64,000 nt of DNA from an uncultured Sterolibacterium sp. (GTDB lineage Bacteria; Pseudomonadota; Gammaproteobacteria; Burkholderiales; Rhodocyclaceae): contig CAIYYX010000099.1 of assembly GCA_903930535.1 (NCBI GenBank), positions 38,447 through 102,446 of the forward strand, written 5' to 3'. Shown one piece after another: positions 55,857 to 64,000 of this stretch. A model generated the notes under the pieces. It had not been told where the DNA came from. It was given only the letters and a program-made list of their open reading frames with translations, and did no database searches. The stretch's first letter is position 1, and each line of letters starts with the position of its first letter. The position numbers and the translations under genes were made by a program.

Positions 55857-56738
55857 CTATGCGACAGGGTTTTCGAGGGTGCCGATGGGCTCGATGGTGA
55901 TTGCCACGACGTCGCCCTTCTTGAGGAACTTCGGCGGCTTGAAACCGATTCCGACGCCGACCGAGGTTCCCGTGGCGATGACGTCGCCCGGCTCCAGGGT
56001 CATCACCGCCGACAAGGCCGCGATGATGGTCGGCACGTCGAAGATGAGATCGGACACAGAAGCATTCTGGCGCAGTTCGCCATTGACCCGGGTTAACAGC
56101 TGCAGCTTGCCCAGATCGGGAATCTCGTCCGCGGTGACCAGCGCCGGGCCCATCGGGCAGTAGCCGTCCAGGCTCTTGCCGAGGAACCACTGCTTGTGCG
56201 CGCTTTGCAGCGTGCGCGCGGTGACGTCGTTGATGATGGTGTAACCGAAGACATGCTTCAGGGCGTCGGCCTTCTTGATGCCGCGGCCGCCGGTGCCAAT
56301 GACTACAGTTAATTCGCCCTCGTAATCGGTGGAGTTCGTGTAGTCGAGATAGCTGGGAATCGGGTCAAGGGGAGCAGACACGCTGGTGGGCGCCTTGGTG
56401 AAGAAGATGGGCAGGTCGGGAATGGCGCTGCCGCCGGTGGCGTCGAAGCCACTTTTCTCGAATTCCTTGGCGTGCTCATGATAGTTCTTGCCGACCGCAA
56501 AAATGTTTTTCAAGGGCCTCGGGATGGGTGCCAGGAGCTTGACCGAGGACAGTGGCAGCCTCGCTGCGGCGGTCGTCTGAGCCTTGCGCAATGCCGCCAG
56601 ACCTGGCTCACCGAGGCCGATGAGCGCATTCATGTCGCGCGGCAGCGAGGGTGCCGCCTGTGCCAGGTCGATGACGGACTGGCCGTCGAGAATGCCGATG
56701 CGCGAACCATCGCGATCGGAAAAGCTGATCAAGCGCAT
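55857..56738 (-). CDS. Fumarylacetoacetate hydrolase family protein
   Basis: A 293-residue FAH-fold enzyme. Metal-site residues are in the DYEGELTVVIGTGGRGI stretch (Asp/Glu) and the family's IPRPLKNIFAVGKNYHEHAKEF precedes it. Such enzymes hydrolyse acylpyruvates or hydrate/decarboxylate oxoacids in aromatic catabolism; substrate unknown. Located between the flavoenzyme and tctC on the same strand. Confidence 0.9.
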   Translation of the reverse strand: MRLISFSDRDGSRIGILDGQSVIDLAQAAPSLPRDMNALIGLGEPGLAALRKAQTTAAARLPLSSVKLLAPIPRPLKNIFAVGKNYHEHAKEFEKSGFDATGGSAIPDLPIFFTKAPTSVSAPLDPIPSYLDYTNSTDYEGELTVVIGTGGRGIKKADALKHVFGYTIINDVTARTLQSAHKQWFLGKSLDGYCPMGPALVTADEIPDLGKLQLLTRVNGELRQNASVSDLIFDVPTIIAALSAVMTLEPGDVIATGTSVGVGIGFKPPKFLKKGDVVAITIEPIGTLENPVA

Positions 56739-56830
56739 TACTGAGAACTCCCTATGGGTTTAGATTGGCAGGCAGATAGTACCGCGGTCCGTGTCTTAGC
56801 AGCGGCGCCATTTCGCGTGAATTGCGGGGC

Positions 56831-58873
<2,043 letters not shown>

Positions 58874-59743
58874 TCAGGTGAGGCCGTTCTGTTTGAACCA
58901 GGCCAGCATGCGCTGCCAGCCGTCCGCCGCCGCCTCCTTGCGATAGCTTGGCCGGTAATCGGCATGGAAGGCATGAGGCACGTCCGGGTAGACATGAATC
59001 CCGGACTTGCCGCCGGCCTTCTTGATTCCCTCGCGCATGTCCTCGACCTGGTCCAGGGGGATGCCCTGGTCCTGGCCGGCGTAGAGTCCGAGAACGGGTG
59101 CCTTGAGTTCCCCGGCGAGATCGACCGGACTCTTCGGTTGGAGCGGGGTCGGTGCCGCATCGAGAGAGCCGTACCACGCGACCCCGGCATTGAGCCTCGG
59201 GTTGTGGGCGGCATAAAGCCAGACCGTCCTGCCGCCGCGGCAAAAGCCCGTGATGCCGAGGCGATTGCCGTCGCCGCCATGATTGGCCGCCCAGTCGGCG
59301 CAGGCGTCGAGGTCGCTCATATGCTGGCTGTCCGGGGCCTTGACGACAAGGGTGAAAATGTCCGGGATGTTGGAAAGTTTTGCGACGTCGCCCTGGCGGG
59401 CATACATTTCCGCGGCGATCGCCAGATAGCCGGCCTTGGCCAGGCGGCGACAGACGTCCTTGATATATTCATGCACGCCGAAAATTTCATGCACGACCAG
59501 CACGATGGGCAAGTTCTGTCCCGCAGCAGGTTTGGCGTAATAAGCCGGCAGTTCTCCGTCTTTCACCGCCACCTTGATCTCGCCCGCGATCAGCCCCTGC
59601 GTGTCGGTGGTGATGGCGGTCTGCGCCATGATGGGCTGGGTGGCGAGCGCGAAGCCTGCACCCAGCATGGTGACGACGAAGCCGCGTCGGTCAAGCGACG
59701 TTGCGGGCAGAAGAGCAGCAAGATCGAGCTCAAGTGTGGTCAT
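58874..59743 (-). CDS. Exported dienelactone hydrolase family protein
   Basis: A 289-residue alpha/beta hydrolase of the DLH family. The catalytic Cys is in [13 protein letters not shown] (about 165), with the Asp and His in GQDQGI and PHAFHADY. An N-terminal segment [26 protein letters not shown] has a twin-arginine motif and hydrophobic core, so it is probably exported by Tat. It is the first gene of the minus-strand catabolic series, divergent from the AhpD-like gene. Confidence 0.88.
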   Translation of the reverse strand: MTTLELDLAALLPATSLDRRGFVVTMLGAGFALATQPIMAQTAITTDTQGLIAGEIKVAVKDGELPAYYAKPAAGQNLPIVLVVHEIFGVHEYIKDVCRRLAKAGYLAIAAEMYARQGDVAKLSNIPDIFTLVVKAPDSQHMSDLDACADWAANHGGDGNRLGITGFCRGGRTVWLYAAHNPRLNAGVAWYGSLDAAPTPLQPKSPVDLAGELKAPVLGLYAGQDQGIPLDQVEDMREGIKKAGGKSGIHVYPDVPHAFHADYRPSYRKEAAADGWQRMLAWFKQNGLT

Positions 59744-59817
59744 GAGGAGTTGGTTTGTGTGATTGGGCGTCAGGTAAAATACTCCGGAAAAATTTTAATT
59801 TCAATGAGGAGTGCTCC

Positions 59818-60393
59818 TTGAATCCGATCAGCCGCTACCCGGTGCCCCCACTTGCCGACCTGCCCGAGGACATTCGCAGCCGTATCCTGGCGGTGCAGGA
59901 GAAGTCGGGTTTCGTGCCTAATGTTTTCCTGACGCTGGCGCACCGGCCGGCCGAGTTCCGCGCCTTCTTCGCCTACCATGATGCTTTCATGGAGAAGGAT
60001 AGTGGTCTGTCCAAGGCTGAGCGCGAGATGATCGTGGTGGCGACTTCGGCCGCAAACCAGTGCCAATATTGTGTCGTCGCCCACGGCGCTATCCTGCGCA
60101 TTCGCGCCAAGAACCCGCTGCTCGCCGATCAGGTGGCGATCAACTACCGCAAGGCCGACATCACGCCGCGGCAGAAGGCCATGCTGGCCTTCGCCCTGAA
60201 GGTGACGCAGGAGTCCTATGCCATCAATGATGCCGATTTTGCCGCGCTGCGTGAGCAGGGTTTCTCCGACGAGGACATCTGGGATATCGGCGGCATATCC
60301 GCCTTCTTCGCTCTTTCCAACCGCATGGCCAACATGATCGCCATGCGTCCCAACGACGAGTTCTACTCGCTGGGAAGACAGCCCAGGGCGTGA
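59818..60393 (+). CDS. Carboxymuconolactone decarboxylase/AhpD-like protein
   Basis: A 191-residue protein of the AhpD-like fold with the redox-type CxxC-His motif [15 protein letters not shown] (near residue 85) and a C-terminal helical region; matches the 'peroxidase-related enzyme' subfamily. It may reduce peroxides or act in ring catabolism. No ATG precedes the conserved region; the TTG at 59818, preceded by GAGGAG at good spacing, is the likely start. Divergent from the dienelactone hydrolase gene. Confidence 0.85.
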   Translation: MNPISRYPVPPLADLPEDIRSRILAVQEKSGFVPNVFLTLAHRPAEFRAFFAYHDAFMEKDSGLSKAEREMIVVATSAANQCQYCVVAHGAILRIRAKNPLLADQVAINYRKADITPRQKAMLAFALKVTQESYAINDADFAALREQGFSDEDIWDIGGISAFFALSNRMANMIAMRPNDEFYSLGRQPRA

Positions 60394-60479
60394 CGCTGTT
60401 TCCAGTCCCTCGCGGGCGAGGTAAAATGCCACACGATTGCATTTTATTCCGTTCAGGAAATACTATTTTGGAGAGTGCC

Positions 60480-62108
60480 TTGAACTATTCCGATATGAGC
60501 ATGCGCACCAAGCTGCTCGCCGGCTTCGGCCTTTTGTTGGTGTTCATGATGGTGATCAGTTCCATCAGTGTCGTCTATCTCAACAGGATCTCCGATGAGG
60601 CCATCAAGCTGGACGACGACGCCTACCCCAAGGCCGTGATTGCCAGCGATATGTACAAGCGCGCCCTGGACATCGGTCGCCACGTGCGCAGCGGCATACT
60701 CGCCGAAGATGCCAAGGAGGTCGAGGCAGACATTCATGCCATCGAGGAAATCCGTGATGCCAATAGCCGCGACATGGAGAAGATGAAGAAGATGGTGGCC
60801 TCGGAGAGCGGCAAGAAACTGTTCTCTGCCGCCGAGATTGCGCGCAACAAGTTGTCCGAGAAGTATCCGGTGATGTTCGGGCTTCTGCGCGCCAGGGACA
60901 GCGCCAAATCGGTCGCTTACATGAAAACCGAATTCTCGTCGGCGAACAGCGCTTTCAGGAACGCACTGGAGGCCCTGTCCAAGCACCAGGATAGGTCTGT
61001 GAGGAAAACGCTCGACGACATCAGGGAACAGATACCGCAAGCGCGCAGCATGACCATTGCCATTGGCATTCTTGCCCTGGTGCTGGGCATCCTCAATGCA
61101 TTCTGGCTGTCTTCCATGCTCGCCCGCCGCGTGTCTGAAGCCAAGGCGATCACCGAGCGCATCGCCTCCGGCGACCTGAGCGCCGGCGCCGCCTGGAAAC
61201 CGTCGGGAGATGAACTGGGGCAATTGCTGGCTTCTCTCGAGCGCATGCGCGCAGATTTGGCAGCGACGGTGGGTGCGGTCGTGACCAGCGCGCGCAATGT
61301 CTCCGATTTCGCCGACCAGCTGTCATCCTCGGCGCAGCAGGTGTCCACCAGCATACAGTCGCAGTCCGCGGCCACCTCGGCGGCTGCGGCCGCCGTCGAA
61401 GAACTCACCGTCAGCATCGAGCATGTCTCGGCCAATGCCGGCGAGGTCTCAAACAAGGCGGCGGAGGCGGGCAGGACAGCGGAATCAGGCGGCAGCCAGG
61501 TGACCGAGGCGACGCAGAGCATCCTCCAGGTTTCCGTCGGCGTCGACGGTGCGGCAAGCGACATTCAGGCGCTGTCGGTAAAGGTGCAGGGCATAGGCAA
61601 TGTCGCGGTGGTGATCAAGGAGGTGGCCGATCAGACCAATCTGCTTGCCTTGAACGCCGCCATCGAGGCGGCGCGTGCCGGCGAGCAGGGCCGGGGTTTC
61701 GCCGTCGTTGCCGACGAAGTGCGCAAGCTGGCGGAGCGCACCAGCAATTCCGTGCAGGAGATCACCACCATGATTTCGGCCATCCAGGCCGGCGCCGACA
61801 CCGCGGTCGCCAGCATGCAGCACGCCAGCCAGGATGTCACCGCCGTCGTGTCCCGTGCCGAGGGTGCCAGCGAGTCGATGAGTCAAATCTGTGCCGCCGC
61901 GGTCTCTGTCGAACAGGCGACGAACGAGATATCCAATTCCCTCTCCGAGCAAAGGGCGACGGCGACGGACCTGTCGCGCAATGTCGAATCGATCGCGCAG
62001 ATGTCCGAGGAAAATGCCGCTGCCGCCCACACCGTCGCCGAAACGGCGCTGAAGATGTCGGGCGTATCGAGGGAACTGTCAGGAAGCGTGGCGCGCTTCA
62101 AGCTGTAA
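60480..62108 (+). CDS. Methyl-accepting chemotaxis protein
   Basis: A 542-residue receptor: two membrane segments (about 12-35 and 185-205) around a periplasmic four-helix-bundle type sensor (about 150 residues, [19 protein letters not shown] start), a HAMP region, and a long signalling domain with the conserved tip [44 protein letters not shown]. No C-terminal CheR-binding pentapeptide is seen. I place the start at a TTG (60480) after GGAGAG; an ATG five codons further in is the alternative. Ligand unknown. Confidence 0.92.
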   Translation: MNYSDMSMRTKLLAGFGLLLVFMMVISSISVVYLNRISDEAIKLDDDAYPKAVIASDMYKRALDIGRHVRSGILAEDAKEVEADIHAIEEIRDANSRDMEKMKKMVASESGKKLFSAAEIARNKLSEKYPVMFGLLRARDSAKSVAYMKTEFSSANSAFRNALEALSKHQDRSVRKTLDDIREQIPQARSMTIAIGILALVLGILNAFWLSSMLARRVSEAKAITERIASGDLSAGAAWKPSGDELGQLLASLERMRADLAATVGAVVTSARNVSDFADQLSSSAQQVSTSIQSQSAATSAAAAAVEELTVSIEHVSANAGEVSNKAAEAGRTAESGGSQVTEATQSILQVSVGVDGAASDIQALSVKVQGIGNVAVVIKEVADQTNLLALNAAIEAARAGEQGRGFAVVADEVRKLAERTSNSVQEITTMISAIQAGADTAVASMQHASQDVTAVVSRAEGASESMSQICAAAVSVEQATNEISNSLSEQRATATDLSRNVESIAQMSEENAAAAHTVAETALKMSGVSRELSGSVARFKL

Positions 62109-62115
62109 CCTCTGG

Positions 62116-62280
62116 CTACCCGCCAGCCACAAAGGCTTGCGGCGCACTGCCTTGATCTCTTTCTGAACCACGGCGAGTGCCTGATCTTCGCTGAGCTTGC
62201 TGTGCGCTCGGGCGCGGCGCGGACGCCTCCTTGAGCAGCCGGAAACGCGCTTCCGACAGGGTGATAGTCAGACCGCTCAT
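62116..62280 (-). pseudogene. Decayed antitoxin gene (ribbon-helix-helix type) with internal deletion
   Basis: The first 20 residues (MSGLTITLSEARFRLLKEAS) are a typical ribbon-helix-helix antitoxin start. Shortly after, the frame shifts: the other frame continues AHSKLSEDQALAVVQKEIKAVRRKP, the typical C-terminal end of this antitoxin family. The usual middle (about 25-30 residues) is missing, so the gene appears broken by an internal deletion. No toxin gene follows before the chemotaxis gene. An operator-like palindrome lies just upstream. Confidence 0.6.
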
Positions 62281-62291
62281 GGCAGCCTCAC

Positions 62292-62311
62292 ATTGGTGTT
62301 TTGACACCAAT
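62292..62311. promoter_or_regulatory. Operator-like palindrome upstream of decayed antitoxin
   Basis: ATTGGTGT-TTTG-ACACCAAT, a perfect 8-base inverted repeat with a 4-base spacer, 11 bases upstream of the antitoxin start. It fits a binding site for autoregulation by the lost antitoxin. Confidence 0.5.
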
Positions 62312-62383
62312 ATGTTGTCGTAACTGCTGACCCCAGGCAAACGCGGGTAGGGTCGAATCGTTTGCTCGACGAGGAAGACACAA

Positions 62384-62416
62384 GCCTAACGCTGACCACC
62401 TTGGCAAGCGTTAGGC
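62384..62416. repeat. Inverted repeat with attC-like core ends
   Basis: GCCTAACGCT (62384-62393) and AGCGTTAGGC (62407-62416) are perfect inverted repeats 13 bases apart. The outer halves match the integron attC core patterns RYYYAAC and GTTRRRY, but the whole is 33 bases, shorter than any normal attC site. It may be a collapsed attC, a terminator or a TA-associated palindrome. Confidence 0.4.
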
Positions 62417-62520
62417 GGCCCTCGGGAAGACGAAATTTTCAATTTACCGCTGCCAACTGAAACCGATATCTGCCCATAGTTCGAACAACCCCCTGCTGGG
62501 TCAGGTGCTCCAGGCCGAAC

Positions 62521-62928
62521 TTACCGAGAGTAGGGATTGATCAGATTGACTCCGGTTGGTTCGAAGTCTCTTGCGTTGCGAGTAACGACTGTTAATCCAT
62601 AGGTAAGCGCGGTCGCAGCGATCAACAAGTCGGCACCTTCGTGCCCAAGTTGGGCGGAAAGGCGACCCCAGCGGCGTGCCACGCTGGGCGTAACCGGGAG
62701 AATTCGATCTGCGTACAGGCGCGTCAGGCTCTCAAGCCAAGTTGTCAGCGCTTCGGCGAACTCAGGATCGCCCTTGCGGCGCTTTTCTATGCCCCGCTCG
62801 ATTTCGCCAAGTGTGACAACGCTGAGATGTAGCTGATCCGCCAACTGCTTCGAGACCCAGCGAACCACGCCGGCATTTGGCCTCTTCTTTCGCAACTCGG
62901 AGACGATTACGGTGTCGAGAAGAAACAT
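62521..62928 (-). CDS. VapC-like PIN-domain toxin
   Basis: A 135-residue PIN-domain ribonuclease of the FitB/VapC type. Acidic residues expected in the active site are visible: LLDT (Asp5), TLGEIERGI (Glu), GADLLIAATAL (Asp) and TRNARDFE. The usual Asn of the DTN motif is replaced (DTVIVSE). Its ATG overlaps the stop of the antitoxin gene (TGATG), the standard antitoxin-toxin coupling. It would cleave RNA when free of its antitoxin. Confidence 0.88.
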   Translation of the reverse strand: MFLLDTVIVSELRKKRPNAGVVRWVSKQLADQLHLSVVTLGEIERGIEKRRKGDPEFAEALTTWLESLTRLYADRILPVTPSVARRWGRLSAQLGHEGADLLIAATALTYGLTVVTRNARDFEPTGVNLINPYSR

Positions 62929-63191
62929 CAGAGATCGATGTCACGCAGAGCAATACGACGGGACTCGGCATGTGGCGCATCGTCCTTGGGTATGGCAAGG
63001 AGATGCGCGACGAATCCTGGGGCACTGGCACGAGCACCTTCGCGAAGCGTACGATAATTTGCCTCAGACAGAACGACCACCGCCGCCCGACCTCTCCGCG
63101 TAACGTGTTGTGGCTCACCCTGCAAGGCCGCCTCGACGACCTGGCTAAACTGAGTTTTTGCGTCCTGCAACCGCCACTGCGATCCATGCAT
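62928..63191 (-). CDS. Phd/YefM-like antitoxin
   Basis: An 87-residue protein whose N-terminal WRLQDAKTQFSQVVEAALQGEPQHVTRRGRAAVVVLSEANYRTL is typical of Phd/YefM antitoxins (DNA-binding part), followed by a variable toxin-binding tail. A good AGGAG precedes its ATG and a strong promoter with a palindrome over the -10 lies upstream, which suits autoregulation. Pairs with the VapC-like toxin that follows. Confidence 0.88.
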   Translation of the reverse strand: MHGSQWRLQDAKTQFSQVVEAALQGEPQHVTRRGRAAVVVLSEANYRTLREGARASAPGFVAHLLAIPKDDAPHAESRRIALRDIDL

Positions 63192-63226
63192 GATTGGCTC
63201 CTCGCTTACTGGAAATTTGCACTGGT

Positions 63227-63237
63227 CAGATTATCTG
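63227..63237. promoter_or_regulatory. Operator-like palindrome over the -10 of the antitoxin promoter
   Basis: CAGAT-T-ATCTG, a perfect short palindrome containing the -10 hexamer of the antitoxin promoter. A likely site for Phd/VapC self-repression. Confidence 0.45.
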
Positions 63238-63258
63238 GTCTGTTGGCCTGATAGTCAA
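63230..63258 (-). promoter_or_regulatory. Promoter of phd-vapC-like toxin-antitoxin operon
   Basis: On the minus strand TTGACT (63258-63253) and GATAAT (63235-63230) are separated by exactly 17 bases, each with one mismatch to consensus. The antitoxin start is 38 bases downstream. Confidence 0.65.
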
Positions 63259-63284
63259 GTCGCTAGTGGCGCAGGAACTCGGCA

Positions 63285-63407
63285 TCACGCGGTGCCGGGC
63301 TCGGACTCTACCTGGTGGAGCGTATTGCGCAGATGCATGGGGGCTCGGTCAAAGTGCAGACCATGGCCGACCATGGCAGCCGATTTTCACTGATACTGCC
63401 GGGGTAG
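63285..63407 (+). pseudogene. C-terminal fragment of a sensor histidine kinase
   Basis: Translation on the plus strand reads RGAGLGLYLVERIAQMHGGS and then VKVQTMADHGSRFSLILPG followed by a stop. This is the end of a histidine-kinase ATPase domain (G2 box GAGLGLYLV). No upstream kinase domains are found, so it is a remnant left by a deletion or insertion next to the toxin-antitoxin operon. Confidence 0.7.
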
Positions 63408-63468
63408 TCCGGACGCAACTCAGGGAGAAAGTGGAGCAACCCTCGGGTGTTCCGCGACGGGACCCACC

Positions 63469-63600
63469 TTACCTGCCCCCAAATACCTTACTGATATCAC
63501 GCAGGGCAAGCATTAGGTCCGTTTCGTCGCCATCTTCTAGCACGGAATTTAGATAGTCAGCCGCAAGATGCGGATTGCCCGCTCGATATCGCGGCTTTGC
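63469..63600 (-). pseudogene. Fragment of a HigA-like addiction-module antidote gene
   Basis: The minus-strand frame reads NPHLAADYLNSVLEDGDETD then LMLALRDISKVFGG before a stop. This resembles the N-terminal half of COG3636 antidote proteins (family pattern AAYLNEALEDGDPALILAALGDIARA). Two stop codons lie just upstream in frame and no helix-turn-helix half follows, so only a middle piece remains. Confidence 0.5.
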
Positions 63601-63619
63601 TCATCATCGCGTCTCAGTA

Positions 63620-63748
63620 ATGGGATGTGGCATCGGCTTCCTCACCGTTCTCGACCCAGTCGAGCAAGGTGCCGCGTTTGTTCTTTGCCTCGAAGGCGCC
63701 GATCTGCTCAACAACGGCGCTGTGCGGCACGCCTATCTGGGCATGTGA
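63620..63748 (+). pseudogene. C-terminal fragment of a LivF-like ABC ATPase, internally deleted
   Basis: The plus-strand frame reads FLTVLDPVEQGAAFVL directly followed by CLEGADLLNNGAVRHAYLGM and a stop. VEQ-A is the LivF H-loop and LEGxxxLLNNxAVRxAYLG its C-terminal end; the 20 or so residues that normally separate them are missing. A strong hairpin follows. It is a decayed part of a liv cluster. Confidence 0.6.
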
Positions 63749-63775
63749 GAGCGGGCGGCGGCGCCGCCCGCTCTC
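63747..63775. terminator. Perfect long hairpin, probable bidirectional terminator
   Basis: GAGAGCGGGCGGC pairs with GCCGCCCGCTCTC across a GGC loop (13 perfect pairs). It lies between the livF remnant and the end of the convergent Liv-type binding-protein gene, so it can end transcription from both sides. Confidence 0.7.
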
Positions 63776-63778
63776 AGG

Positions 63779-64000
63779 CTACCGCAGTTCCTTGAAGTGA
63801 CCGCCCTTGATCTCCACCATGTGGAAGGCCGAGAGATCCAGACCCATGTGGTCGGTGGCCGACATGTTGAAGACGCCGCCCACACCCACGAAGTTCTTGG
63901 TGCCCTCGATCGCGGCGCGCAGCTTCTCCTTGTCGGTGCCGCCGGCGCGCTTGCCCCGTGCCCTGGCGGTTTCCGCCACGGCGACCCAGGTGCGGGTGAG
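63779..64000 (-). CDS. Branched-chain amino-acid type ABC transporter binding protein, C-terminal part (cut by window edge)
   Basis: The frame is open from base 64000 to a stop at 63779 (about 73 residues). It reads TDKEKLRAAIEGTKNFVGVG and GVFNMSATDHMGLDLSAF, then MVEIKGGHFKEL, the typical C terminus of LivJ/LivK-type periplasmic binding proteins (compare KFRAALRDALESTKE...GVFNMSASDHLGFD in the 7405-8544 gene). It marks a second Liv-type cluster on the minus strand extending beyond the window. Confidence 0.85.
   Translation of the reverse strand, partial: LTRTWVAVAETARARGKRAGGTDKEKLRAAIEGTKNFVGVGGVFNMSATDHMGLDLSAFHMVEIKGGHFKELR

Noticed and set aside
62384..62416. Complete integron attC site
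   Set aside because: Only 33 bases with no L-box arrangement; normal attC sites are about 57 bases or longer. Kept only as an attC-like inverted repeat.
63568..63795. 75-codon plus-strand Arg/Ser-rich frame near the right end
   Set aside because: Another frame over the same bases gives the recognisable LivF tail, so this frame is noise.

Overview
The window is a 64 kb stretch of a GC-rich betaproteobacterial chromosome around the replication origin. The order dnaN-dnaA / rpmH-rnpA-yidD-yidC-mnmE and mnmG-rsmG-parA-parB, the mre/mrd/rlpA/dacC/lip cluster, and catabolic genes resembling those of anaerobic alicyclic and aromatic degraders point to the Rhodocyclales or a close relative (Sterolibacterium/Sulfuritalea-like). 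The genus is an inference; no rRNA lies in the window.

Layout. 1-6.5 kb: origin region, with divergent dnaN/dnaA and rpmH-rnpA-yidD-yidC-mnmE, and DnaA boxes on both sides of dnaA. 6.5-12.2 kb: a TSUP permease and a branched-chain amino-acid type ABC transporter (livJ-livH-livMG-livF), with permease and ATPase fused in one gene. 12.2-16.5 kb: two parS-like sites, then mnmG-rsmG-parA-parB. 16.6-22.2 kb: MFS transporter, DEDDh exonuclease, tRNA-Arg(CCG), a membrane cytochrome c, Rep-like helicase and a DUF4197 protein. 22.3-34.1 kb, minus strand: a Popeye-like membrane cyclic-nucleotide-binding protein, then (in transcription order) mreB-mreC-mreD-mrdA-rodA-rlpA-dacC-dat-ybeD-lipB-lipA, a cell-elongation and lipoate block. 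34.2-46.8 kb: gatCAB, pyrE, a two-component system, two Cys-cluster proteins, xthA, a YqjD/YqjE/YqjK-like trio, an NlpC/P60 lipoprotein and a CBS-pair protein.

46.9-60.4 kb is the metabolic accessory region. An orphan ABC binding protein is divergent from a badH-badI pair (alicyclic-CoA dehydrogenase and ring-opening hydrolase, whose known product is pimeloyl-CoA). badI runs tail to tail into, and overlaps, bioD of a bioA-bioF-bioD cluster, and BioF consumes a pimeloyl thioester. Upstream of bioA, on the same strand and tightly packed, are a tripartite tricarboxylate transporter (tctC-tctB-tctA), a fumarylacetoacetate-hydrolase family enzyme, a 2,4-dienoyl-CoA-reductase-like flavoenzyme and an exported dienelactone hydrolase. 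The badHI/bioDFA junction is the most interesting candidate system: ring cleavage as a pimeloyl source for biotin.

60.4-64 kb: a chemotaxis receptor, then a decayed region with a deleted antitoxin gene, an intact phd/vapC-type toxin-antitoxin pair, and C-terminal or internal fragments of a histidine kinase, a HigA-like antidote protein and a livF-like ATPase. A second Liv-type binding protein enters from the right edge. Small palindromic repeats are scattered through the intergenic gaps. No CRISPR array, rRNA operon or intact insertion sequence was seen.
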